From Promethearchaeota archaeon (lineage in GTDB: Archaea; Asgardarchaeota; Lokiarchaeia; Sigyniarchaeales; SOKP01), in contig JAEOUA010000010.1 in the NCBI GenBank assembly GCA_016839555.1, forward strand, positions 62,001-126,000: DNA of 64,000 nucleotides. The letters run 5' to 3'. Below the pieces are notes generated by a model that saw only the letters and a list, made by a program, of their open reading frames with translations, had not been told where the DNA came from and searched no databases. Below, piece by piece: positions 44,832-52,813 of this stretch (position 1 is its first letter; every line of letters begins with the position of its first letter). The position numbers and the translations under genes are program-made.

Positions 44832-45842
44832 ATGGAAATAGATAATTTAGCATTAAATCTTGATAAAATCAGAAAGGAATATCCGGATAATCCCCTAGAT
44901 TTTTTTAAAGGAAAGCGATTGTGTCTCTTTAAGGCTTGTCTTGAGAAATATTTTCCTGGAGTCCGTTTTGGGATTGAAAATTTATTAGAAACATTGGGAC
45001 TTAAAGTATCGGTGTGCGAAAATCAATCGTGCTGTGCCGGAACTTTTTTTCAGAGGAATTTAATTACGCGAGCTCAATTTGCCGCAATTAATGAGCGAAA
45101 TCTTAATGAAATTAATAAACAGGCAGATATTTTATTAGTAAGTTGTAATGGTTGTTACAATTCTTTATTAAGAGGTAGAGACTTCCTAAAAACTCCAGAA
45201 ATTAGACGAAAAACCCAACAAATATTAGATGGAATAAAAAAAGAGATGGGAGGGGAAAGTTATCCTGGTCAATATAAGATACTTGAAAATCCCAATTTAA
45301 GAATCGTTCATGACTTAGATTTTATTTATTTAATTCGAAAAGAAGTTTTAAATACTTTAAAATATGATTTAAAAGGATTAAAAATTGCGATCCATTATGG
45401 ATGTCATTATTTAAATCTTGAGAGAGATAAAGATATGGAGGCGTATTTAAGAGATTCTTTTAAATTGGAAGAACTCGTAAAACTTTTTGGAGGAGTACCA
45501 GTGGATTATTCTGAGAGAGAAGCATGTTGCGGCTGGGGTGCTTCACAAATTGTTATTCATCCTGAGGAGGCATTACAAGTTACATATAAAAAACTGAAAA
45601 GTGCTGAAAATGTAAATGCTTGCTTTTTATTAATGCCTTGTCCCACTTGCTTGTATACTCTCAGCAAGCCTGAATTTCGAGAAATGATGGGGGAAATGTA
45701 CAATGAAAAGCTGGAAATAGCAACTATACATTTAAATGAATTAATTGCTATTTTAAGGGGTTGTGAAGAAGATCAATGTATTAGTTTAAAAAGAACATCT
45801 CCTCGAATTCATTTAATATATGAAACCCTCACAAAAGAATAA
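44832..45842 (+). CDS. hdrB: HdrB-like CCG-domain protein
   Basis: Protein of 336 residues with two CCG domains. The first has C-L-F-K-A-C near residue 31-36, then CENQSCCAG and SCNGCYN; the second has HYGCHYL, EACCGWGA and MPCPTCLYTL. CCG domains bind noncubane [4Fe-4S] clusters that reduce disulfides. As with its partner, a non-methanogen would use it to link a thiol/disulfide or other carrier to ferredoxin. The end of the gene runs into a gap with a possible pseudogene. Confidence 0.82.
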   Translation: MEIDNLALNLDKIRKEYPDNPLDFFKGKRLCLFKACLEKYFPGVRFGIENLLETLGLKVSVCENQSCCAGTFFQRNLITRAQFAAINERNLNEINKQADILLVSCNGCYNSLLRGRDFLKTPEIRRKTQQILDGIKKEMGGESYPGQYKILENPNLRIVHDLDFIYLIRKEVLNTLKYDLKGLKIAIHYGCHYLNLERDKDMEAYLRDSFKLEELVKLFGGVPVDYSEREACCGWGASQIVIHPEEALQVTYKKLKSAENVNACFLLMPCPTCLYTLSKPEFREMMGEMYNEKLEIATIHLNELIAILRGCEEDQCISLKRTSPRIHLIYETLTKE

Positions 45843-46106
45843 GATACTTAATGTATATATTATAAGGCTATTATCATTTATTGCTGATATTAGAGTTTCC
45901 TTTTTATTAAGATCAAGTTTAATAAATTCTAAATCTTCCTCCATTGATTCTTCTATCTTTATTCCTTTTATAGTATTTTTTCCCTCTAGAATAAATTAAG
46001 AGCTGAGTTAAGATTCAATAAAATTTTTTGCAATGAATTCAAAAATGGTGCGGCAAATTGAATTTCCAATTCTAAAAGTACTTCCAATGGAAAAAATTTT
46101 TTCATT
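45841..46106 (-). pseudogene. Possible decayed minus-strand gene
   Basis: Reading leftward, an ATG at 46106 gives a 32-residue frame (MKKFFPLEVLLELEIQFAAP...) that ends at 46008. A different frame then continues with protein-like text, GIKIEESMEEDLEFIKLDLNKKE and more, before the region joins the hdrB end. This looks like an old gene with at least two frameshifts. I cannot name a family; chance A+T-rich ORFs remain possible. Confidence 0.25.
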
Positions 46107-46434
46107 TCAATCGAATTAATTATTAGACTATTAAATTTTATCCAATTAAGCATTTTGATAATATTCCATAAATCTCAACATAGAAAAATAATTGAAAAAT
46201 GATATTTTTTTCTAAATACTGAAAAATTATCATATTAAACGCGCCTAATAAATTTTAATTATATAGAGAAAAAAAATTAGATTTAGTTTAATTAATTAAA
46301 ACTTTATTCCATTATGAATTTATAAGAGTAAAAATTTTTTTTTTGAACAAAATTTATAAACTTATAAATTATTATTAAAACAAAATTTACAAAAAAAATA
46401 TAAAATATCTTTATCTTACGAAGGAGGTAAAAAT
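45843..46434. other. Intergenic region with decayed coding remnants
   Basis: The 592 bases have no intact gene. On the minus strand two short frames between about 45841 and 46106 look protein-like but are broken by stop codons and frame changes (see the pseudogene entry). The part from 46110 to 46420 is plain A+T-rich sequence. The right end carries the strong ribosome binding site of the small membrane protein. Confidence 0.4.
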
Positions 46435-46626
46435 ATGTCAGAAAGAATAAATAATATGACAAAAATTGTCCAATTAATTCTCTTAATAACACTTGTGGTA
46501 GTGGGTGTAATTATAGCAATAGGTTTTATTATACTAAATTTAATTAGGCTACCAGCACTTCTAGAACAAATTGAACAAATGACAACTTATATTATGTTAA
46601 TTTTATTGCTATTCATAACTCCTTAA
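46435..46626 (+). CDS. Small two-helix membrane protein
   Basis: A 63-residue frame preceded by a perfect AAGGAGGT (46421-46428), six bases before the ATG. Residues 12-35 and 47-62 are hydrophobic helices joined by a short polar segment (LPALLEQIEQM). It is followed by a 14-T run after about 38 bases. The combination of strong ribosome binding site and terminator marks a real single-gene transcript. Function unknown. Confidence 0.7.
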   Translation: MSERINNMTKIVQLILLITLVVVGVIIAIGFIILNLIRLPALLEQIEQMTTYIMLILLLFITP

Positions 46627-46663
46627 TATATAATCTTGAAAGATCTGGAAATGATCAATCAAG

Positions 46664-46677
46664 TTTTTTTTTTTTTT
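46664..46677 (+). terminator. 14-T terminator
   Basis: An uninterrupted run of 14 T follows the small membrane protein gene by 38 bases, the clearest oligo-T terminator in the window. Confidence 0.65.
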
Positions 46678-46820
46678 AATATATTATACATATCCAAGGA
46701 GTTCTTTTATGAAGTTATGGATTTTCAACTATTTAAATAAGATACTCGGGATTGAAATTAATGAAATACTAATTTTCATTTTTTAGGATTACTAAATAAT
46801 GGAGAAATATTAGAAATCTT

Positions 46821-47219
46821 TCATTTACTCTCTTTTATGGCCCCCCTTGGACAGGAATCGATACAAATTAAACAGCCTATGCATTTATCCTCAGAAAATT
46901 CAATTTCATCATCCTCATTATAATGTAACGCCTCCACTACACAGAGACTCAAGCATGCTCCACAGTGAATGCATAAATCCTTATCTAAAACAACTCTTCC
47001 TTTCTTATTTACTTGGATTTCGTTGCGCATTAAAGATTCTGAAATCTGCTTTGTTTTTTCTTCTGGGATATCTAATAAGAGATTTATGCCTTCTGAGGTA
47101 GTAGAAAATTTTAAAATATTAAAAGAAACCCTATTTTTTAAGATTTCATTAATAATTTTTGAATAGTCATCAATTTTCTTAATTAAATGGAATGGAACAG
47201 TCACGTTTATTATTGTCAT
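46821..47219 (-). CDS. NIL-domain ferredoxin for L-aspartate-semialdehyde sulfurtransferase
   Basis: Protein of 132 residues: an N-terminal NIL domain (about 1-75) and two [4Fe-4S] motifs, CIHCGACLSLC and CIGCLICIDSCP. This is the pattern of MA1822 of Methanosarcina acetivorans, which works with MA1821 in homocysteine formation from aspartate semialdehyde. The gene lies five bases after its partner's stop codon, so they form an operon. The NIL domain may be a regulatory or protein-contact module. Confidence 0.85.
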   Translation of the reverse strand: MTIINVTVPFHLIKKIDDYSKIINEILKNRVSFNILKFSTTSEGINLLLDIPEEKTKQISESLMRNEIQVNKKGRVVLDKDLCIHCGACLSLCVVEALHYNEDDEIEFSEDKCIGCLICIDSCPRGAIKESK

Positions 47220-47224
47220 TTATA

Positions 47225-48703
47225 TCATCGCCCCAATAGCTCCTCAGAACTAATTATCCCCACAACATAATTTTTATCATCAATCACAGGTAATGCCGAA
47301 ATATCATGTTTTTTCATTTTTCGGGCGGCAACCTCTACGGGTTCATTATCAGATGTTGTGACTACTTTCTTAGTGATAATATCCTCCAATGAATCTTTAT
47401 TTTTAGCGACAGCTTTAGTAATATCAAAACTGGTCACAATTCCTTTTAACTTGTTTTCTCGATCGGTTATGACGATATGATTTATATTTTGATTAATAAT
47501 TTTCTCTGCAACAATTTTAATGTCGCAATCATCATAGCAAATAACAGCTTTCTTTTTTAAGTCTTTGACAAACTTAATTTTATCTGTTTGTCTCATTGGC
47601 TTATATTCTGTATCTATTGGTAAGGTTTTTGCTGGGGGATTTAGGAAAAATTTTCCATTTTCAATCCACTCTTTCAAGTCATTTGCGATTTTTCTCGCAT
47701 TATAGAGTGAAGACATGGATGAACATTTAACTTTTTGCCCGTTTATTTCTATATAACCACTTTTTAATTCTTTATAATTTGTTTTTCCTATTGTTGGTCT
47801 ATCTCGTCGAGGGACACCATAATCAACAATTTCTGTTATAATATTTTCATCTTTAATAGCGGTCTTTTTTGCTAATCCTTCGTTTAGAATTGGTATTGGG
47901 ACACCGACCCCAACAAACATTGATGTTCCATACTTTTCATAATTAACACCCCTTAGATACTCTTTATTCATTTGTTTTAAATCTCCCTTTACAAATAATG
48001 TACCAAAACGTTCTTTAGGATTATGTTGCGTGCCATGTCCCATAATATAACCAACCCCACCTCCCAAAAAGATTCTTGTACCTATTCCAATTGTTTCATA
48101 ATCAGGATCATTCGATAATGGATTTAAACATCCCGCACCACAATAATGTGCATTACCAAAATTTGGAAGTAACTTGCCCATATAGGTGTAGAGGGTTCTA
48201 TCGGTACTATTTACCGCACATACATACCTCTGATAAGCATTTCGAGGATTACATAATATTGCTTGATTTAAATCATCAATTGTAAAATAAGTGTCTATTT
48301 CTCCTAGAGGATAGCAATCTGTTGTGTTTGAAATCCCTCTCAGCCTTATTTGTTTTCCGGATACTAATTCTTCGATAACATTTCCCCCACCGTATTCGAA
48401 TGGTCTTTTATCTGCCATACGTGTCACGCCAATATAACAATCTACGGCGGCATTTCCATGATATGCATGAACTTCATTGAGCCAAAGATGATCAAATTTA
48501 ATTGGAGGATCCGAATGGCCAAAATTAAGGAATGCTCCGGAACTACACATTGGACCAAATGTTCCGGTTGTCACTATATCTATTTCCTCAGCAGCAACCT
48601 TAGGACCACTTTCCTCAACGATTTTGATCATTTCTTCCGCTGTGACTACAACAGCCTCACCGTTTTTTATTTTTTGGTTTATTTCTTTATATGTTTTCGT
48701 CAC
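47225..48703 (-). CDS. L-aspartate-semialdehyde sulfurtransferase (COG1900/DUF39) with CBS pair
   Basis: Protein of 492 residues. The DUF39 part (1-360) has C53 in GPMCSSGAF and C130 in NTTDCYPLG, at positions equivalent to the two essential cysteines reported for MA1821 (Cys54 and Cys131). It ends with two CBS domains (about 375-492), with IITKKVVTTSDNEPVE and DISALPVIDD. It takes sulfide-derived sulfur onto aspartate semialdehyde to give homocysteine. The start is GTG with GGTGATG just upstream. CBS domains probably bind an adenosyl compound such as SAM as feedback; this is inference. Confidence 0.88.
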   Translation of the reverse strand: MTKTYKEINQKIKNGEAVVVTAEEMIKIVEESGPKVAAEEIDIVTTGTFGPMCSSGAFLNFGHSDPPIKFDHLWLNEVHAYHGNAAVDCYIGVTRMADKRPFEYGGGNVIEELVSGKQIRLRGISNTTDCYPLGEIDTYFTIDDLNQAILCNPRNAYQRYVCAVNSTDRTLYTYMGKLLPNFGNAHYCGAGCLNPLSNDPDYETIGIGTRIFLGGGVGYIMGHGTQHNPKERFGTLFVKGDLKQMNKEYLRGVNYEKYGTSMFVGVGVPIPILNEGLAKKTAIKDENIITEIVDYGVPRRDRPTIGKTNYKELKSGYIEINGQKVKCSSMSSLYNARKIANDLKEWIENGKFFLNPPAKTLPIDTEYKPMRQTDKIKFVKDLKKKAVICYDDCDIKIVAEKIINQNINHIVITDRENKLKGIVTSFDITKAVAKNKDSLEDIITKKVVTTSDNEPVEVAARKMKKHDISALPVIDDKNYVVGIISSEELLGR

Positions 48704-48810
48704 AACATCACCAATTTAATAGTATATTATAATCTATTTTAAGTTAAATAATTATTACCTTAGGAAAAACTAATTCACTTAAAAAGATTTAAATTTTCTT
48801 TATGCTTTTG

Positions 48811-48839
48811 ATGCATAATATATTCTTAAAATGCATAAT
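48811..48839. promoter_or_regulatory. Direct repeats ATGCATAAT, 20 bp apart, in the divergent promoter
   Basis: ATGCATAAT stands at 48811-48819 and again at 48831-48839, exactly 20 bases apart, about two helical turns. The core ATGCAT is itself palindromic. The two sites flank the TATA-like ATATATTC of the XRE-CBS gene starting at 48856. A third, weaker match (TATGCTTTT) lies at about 48801. These look like operators for the HTH protein encoded next to them. Confidence 0.5.
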
Positions 48840-48855
48840 GATATTTGAAGCTTAA

Positions 48856-49416
48856 ATGTTGCCTGAATTAGATGAAATTGCACAAAAGAGAAAAAATTTA
48901 AATTTAAGTCAAGAGGAATTAGCCAGAATATGCAATATGACCCAATCTACAATATCAAGAATCGAAAATGGGCTTATAGATCCACCTTATTCGAAAGTCA
49001 AAAAAGTCTTCGAAAAATTAGAAAGTGAAAAAAAAAAGAAAAGTAGTAGTATCTTAAACAATAAGATTGAGGATATTATGACTAAAGAAATTATTTCTAT
49101 ATCTCCTGAAAATAAATTAAAAGACGCAATAGCCCTAATGAGTAAATATAATATTTCTCAATTACCGATTTTCGATAATAATCGTAATTTTGGCAGTATT
49201 ACATCTAAAAAAGCCCAAAAACTTATAATCGGAAATCCTGACCTTTTAAACGTAAAGCTTGCGGACTTGAAAGAGCTATCATTTCCAGAAATTGACAGGG
49301 ATTGGAATTTGAAGCATGTTTCTGATTTGCTAACAAAATACTCGGCAATATTAGTAAAAGAATTTGATAAATATGTCGGAATTATAACAGACGCAGATTT
49401 TTTAAAACTTACATAA
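48856..49416 (+). CDS. XRE-type HTH with tandem CBS domains, putative sulfur/methionine regulator
   Basis: Protein of 186 residues. Residues 10-58 are an XRE helix-turn-helix (LSQEELARICNMTQSTISRIENG). Residues 65-186 contain two CBS domains (IEDIMTKEIISISPENKL and a second at about 125-186). It lies divergent from the aspartate-semialdehyde sulfurtransferase, whose own CBS pair resembles it. I infer a regulator that senses an adenosine compound and controls the homocysteine genes and itself. Confidence 0.8.
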   Translation: MLPELDEIAQKRKNLNLSQEELARICNMTQSTISRIENGLIDPPYSKVKKVFEKLESEKKKKSSSILNNKIEDIMTKEIISISPENKLKDAIALMSKYNISQLPIFDNNRNFGSITSKKAQKLIIGNPDLLNVKLADLKELSFPEIDRDWNLKHVSDLLTKYSAILVKEFDKYVGIITDADFLKLT

Positions 49417-49492
49417 ATTTGAAAAAATCTACTATTTGAATGTTTTTATATAATTAATAATTAGTTTAATAATATAAAAGGAGGTAAAAAAT

Positions 49493-50011
49493 ATGGAATT
49501 TTATGAAGTTATCCAAAAAAGAAGGAGTTATCGATTTTATGATGAATCACAAATGCCTGAAAAAGAGGCAATTGAGAAAATAATAAATGCCGCTCGATTA
49601 GCACCAACTTGGGCGAATATGCAAGGAGTTCAATATATTATAGTTCAAGAAAAAGATATTGTAAAAAAAATCTGGAAAGCAATTGGTCAAGGGAAAAAAT
49701 TTAATAATGCACCAATGTTTATAATAGGATTTATAGCCGAAAGAGATTCTGGCAAAAATAAAAATGGTGAATTATATTACCCTGTGGATTTTGGCATCTG
49801 CTTTGAACAATTAATTTTAGCTGCTACCGCGGAAGGGCTGGGAACGTGTTGGATAGGGTTTTTTAATGAAGAAAAAATCAAAGAGATTTTACAAATTCCT
49901 GAAAAATATCGTGTTTTAGGTTTAACCCCCTTGGGTTATCCATTAAAACCGAAAGAGGATGAATCTCCTCGAAAGAATATAGAAGAAATGATTCATTGGG
50001 AGAGATTTTAA
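49493..50011 (+). CDS. Nitroreductase-family FMN protein
   Basis: Protein of 172 residues. The family opening is FYEVIQKRRSYRFY, followed by AARLAPTWANMQ and AEGLGTCWIGFF. FMN-dependent nitroreductases use NAD(P)H to reduce nitro or quinone groups; many archaeal members act on unknown substrates. An AAAGGAGGT (49477-49485) lies seven bases upstream of the ATG. Confidence 0.85.
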   Translation: MEFYEVIQKRRSYRFYDESQMPEKEAIEKIINAARLAPTWANMQGVQYIIVQEKDIVKKIWKAIGQGKKFNNAPMFIIGFIAERDSGKNKNGELYYPVDFGICFEQLILAATAEGLGTCWIGFFNEEKIKEILQIPEKYRVLGLTPLGYPLKPKEDESPRKNIEEMIHWERF

Positions 50012-50064
50012 TAAAATTAGTTGAAGCTTTTTATTAAGTTATTATTTTATTAATAGCTATGGCT

Positions 50065-50334
50065 TTAGCCCCATTCACTTTTATAGCCTGTCCCTCCAGG
50101 AGGCCAAGAAAATTGAATAGCATCTTCCGGACAAATATACCAGCAAGAGGCGCATTCCATACACTCCTCTAGCGTTTTGATGTTGGCTTTCTTATCCACA
50201 ATTTCAAAACAGCCCGCTAAACACACATTTACACAGTTCGCGCATCCAGTACATTTATCCTCATCAATCTTTATAAATTCGCCAGTTCCTTCAATCCATT
50301 CCACACCTGGAAATTTTTCCGAAGTTTTGACCAT
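50065..50334 (-). CDS. FixX-like ferredoxin partner of the flavoprotein
   Basis: Protein of 89 residues with two [4Fe-4S] motifs, CTGCANCVNVCLAGC and CMECASCWYICP, and a C-terminal PGGTGY, as in FixX-type ferredoxins. Its GAGGT ribosome binding site overlaps the stop codon of the flavoprotein gene. The pair resembles FixC/FixX and electron-transfer-flavoprotein dehydrogenases. Confidence 0.85.
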   Translation of the reverse strand: MVKTSEKFPGVEWIEGTGEFIKIDEDKCTGCANCVNVCLAGCFEIVDKKANIKTLEECMECASCWYICPEDAIQFSWPPGGTGYKSEWG

Positions 50335-50347
50335 ACTTTTTTACACC

Positions 50348-52015
50348 TCAGGTATAAACCTCAAATATTGATGGATTAGCTTTATCTACAAAATCTATTA
50401 ATTTATTACTCATTTTATCTGTTATAGGCTTAGTTAATTTTAAAAGTGCAAAATAAATAGGTTCAAAAATCCGTAAGAAGCCTTTTAAAAAAGTATTTAT
50501 GGAGTTCGAAAGGGGTATCATAATCGGTTTAAGAATTTTTTTCAATTTTCGAAGCGCCCTCATTCCTACATCAATCACGCGCATCCAGCGAAGAAATTTT
50601 CTTTCCTTTTTCCTTATTACTTTTGAAAATGAAACTTTATTTAGCCTTTTTCGGGAAAATCCATAGCTCTCATGAAGCCAGTTTTGATAATAGCGAAAAA
50701 ACATTTTAAACCATTTGCTAATAATGGTTGGGTCTTTATTGAGATAAGGGAGGAGTAGTTGCAAGAACGGAGAAATAAAAGAACTTAATGCACCTAATCC
50801 CCAACCATTATGAATATATTTCTTAAGTTTCTTTAAATTATGATCTTCTTGCGCGAAGCGTAAATTATATCGGTTTCTACCAGAAATAGACCATTCTATT
50901 ATGGGATGGCTTCGTATTATAGTCTCATATTTTTTTAGAAATTTTTTTGAAACATCATTCGCCTCTATAGCCTGTATGGCGACCTCAGCTGCAATTTCAG
51001 ATGAAAACCAAGCTGCTGGCACACCATCACATAATTCAGTACTTTCTAATCCCGCAACATCTCCTATTAAAATCATCCCATTAGTCACCATTGGGTTTTT
51101 GCGGAGTTCTTCATTCAATCCCACATAAATTTCGAAGCCCTCCCACATTCTTGCCCGCAAATTAGCCCGTGGGGCAATCAAATCCCTCCACCATGGCAAT
51201 TTTGAAGTAATATTATGATGATATAAATCAAATACCTTTTGTAGATTTGGTATTTTTGCTTGATTGAGCCTTAAGCATTGATCTTGCATAAAATGAAGAC
51301 TATTTCGGTAAGGCCATACCATAAGACCATTTCCATATCCAAGGGGGGGTGCTGCCTTTTGCTCATCCCATCCCCAGCACATCTTAACGGAGTATCCAAA
51401 GATTTTATCAATATCTTTTTTCAGCATGATATAATCGTAAGCATCTGCCAGTGATATAGTTTCTGGAGGATATTTCTCACGCATACCTGCCTTTATGGCC
51501 AACAATCCCTGAGATCCTTCTGCATTTATTATAAGTTTTGCTCTAAATTTTTCACCCTTATCAGTGATTATTCCTTGAATAAAACCATTTTCTTTAATAA
51601 AATTAGTTATAGTTGTCGAAGTATGTAATTCCGCTCCCGCTTCAATCGCTTTTTGCGCTTGCCATTGACAGAATGGTTTACAATAGGTATTATAACCAAA
51701 AGCAATAATCGGGGACAACGGTTTAGGTACTTTGAGGGAATCATCAAGTATAATATCACCTTTCTCTAAATCATTAATAATATAATTATCAATCCCATCA
51801 GAAGGTCTTTCAAATGGAGGATTACCATCTCTGATGAAAGATGGTCCGAATAAAAAGCCATAAAAAGGGATTGTTAAACCAGATATCACTTTATCGCCCA
51901 CATTTTTCGAGCGTTCAAATATGATGGTCTTTAGGCCCGCATCTGCGCAGAGTTTCGCAGCTACAGATCCACCGAATCCCGCTCCTATGACGATAATATC
52001 GTATTCTTCTTCCAT
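50348..52015 (-). CDS. FixC/geranylgeranyl-reductase-like FAD oxidoreductase with long C-terminal tail
   Basis: Protein of 555 residues. The N-terminal FAD motif is IIVIGAGFGGSVAAKL, and GDVAGLESTELCDGVPAAW is the second FAD contact. The C-terminal 170 residues (about 385-555) go beyond the usual 400-430; they are basic, aromatic and helical (many Lys, Leu, Phe, Trp), suggesting membrane association. Such enzymes reduce quinone or isoprenoid double bonds, or couple to ferredoxin. The ferredoxin gene follows directly. The native substrate is open. Confidence 0.82.
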   Translation of the reverse strand: MEEEYDIIVIGAGFGGSVAAKLCADAGLKTIIFERSKNVGDKVISGLTIPFYGFLFGPSFIRDGNPPFERPSDGIDNYIINDLEKGDIILDDSLKVPKPLSPIIAFGYNTYCKPFCQWQAQKAIEAGAELHTSTTITNFIKENGFIQGIITDKGEKFRAKLIINAEGSQGLLAIKAGMREKYPPETISLADAYDYIMLKKDIDKIFGYSVKMCWGWDEQKAAPPLGYGNGLMVWPYRNSLHFMQDQCLRLNQAKIPNLQKVFDLYHHNITSKLPWWRDLIAPRANLRARMWEGFEIYVGLNEELRKNPMVTNGMILIGDVAGLESTELCDGVPAAWFSSEIAAEVAIQAIEANDVSKKFLKKYETIIRSHPIIEWSISGRNRYNLRFAQEDHNLKKLKKYIHNGWGLGALSSFISPFLQLLLPYLNKDPTIISKWFKMFFRYYQNWLHESYGFSRKRLNKVSFSKVIRKKERKFLRWMRVIDVGMRALRKLKKILKPIMIPLSNSINTFLKGFLRIFEPIYFALLKLTKPITDKMSNKLIDFVDKANPSIFEVYT

Positions 52016-52289
52016 TATTAAAATATCAGAATAAAAAACCTATTTAATGTTACTAATTGTTTTTTTAGAAATAAATAGTTATAATTCCGAAGATATAAAG
52101 ACATTAAAAATCGATAAGAGCTAAAATTTTATCAAAATAATTTCAAAAAATCCCGACAATAAATACTAATCCTTTTTTCTAGATATCTTCTATAAAAAAA
52201 ATTTTAATCAAAAAAATTTAATCTATTATTTAATCTATGAAATAATCTAATAATAGCTTTAACAATAAAAAAAATAGGAAAAAGATTAG

Positions 52290-52667
52290 TTAAATCAAAA
52301 TGAAATAGAAAAATATTACAAATATTACGTTAACTATAAAGGAAATAATGCCTACAATAATTCCAGCTTTCGCATATCCATTTACTCCTTCCTCTCGAAG
52401 ACTTTTTCTCCCTAAATACACCCCAACCACGCTTAAGGGCCATAAGAAAAAAAAACTAAATATAGAGAGAACCATTGCTGCAATTCCTTTTCGAGGTTTT
52501 CCAGAGGGTCGTGTGGAAGAGAAAATACTGGGATCAAGTTGATATCTGTCTGATTCTGGTTCTTGAGAATTATTCCTTATATAATCTTTTCTTATAACAA
52601 TTTCTTGACATTCAACACAGAGAAAACCTTCTTTGATTTCCTTTCCGCAATGAGCACAATAAGGCAT
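52290..52667 (-). CDS. Zinc ribbon plus DUF4190-like membrane protein
   Basis: Protein of 125 residues from the ATG at 52667; an in-frame TTG at 52679 would add four. The N-terminus is a zinc ribbon, CAHCGKEI...CVECQE. Two hydrophobic helices lie at about 62-84 and 97-122, the DUF4190 pattern (GIAAMVLSIFSFFFLWPLSVVG, YAKAGIIVGIIS). Function unknown. Confidence 0.72.
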   Translation of the reverse strand: MPYCAHCGKEIKEGFLCVECQEIVIRKDYIRNNSQEPESDRYQLDPSIFSSTRPSGKPRKGIAAMVLSIFSFFFLWPLSVVGVYLGRKSLREEGVNGYAKAGIIVGIISFIVNVIFVIFFYFILI

Positions 52668-52813
52668 ATCGTTAACCAAAATTTTTATTAGAAATTATTC
52701 GCAATTAAAATTTTCAATAAATAATTAATTATTTTATTATTCTATAATAAAAAATTTTTATTACTAATTAGATTTTTTTATCTAACTTTAATCAAAAGAG
52801 TACAAAATGAATT

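Noticed and set aside
46304..46492. Minus-strand hydrophobic frame
   Set aside because: It overlaps the small membrane protein gene, which has a perfect ribosome binding site; the hydrophobicity comes from A+T-rich sequence.
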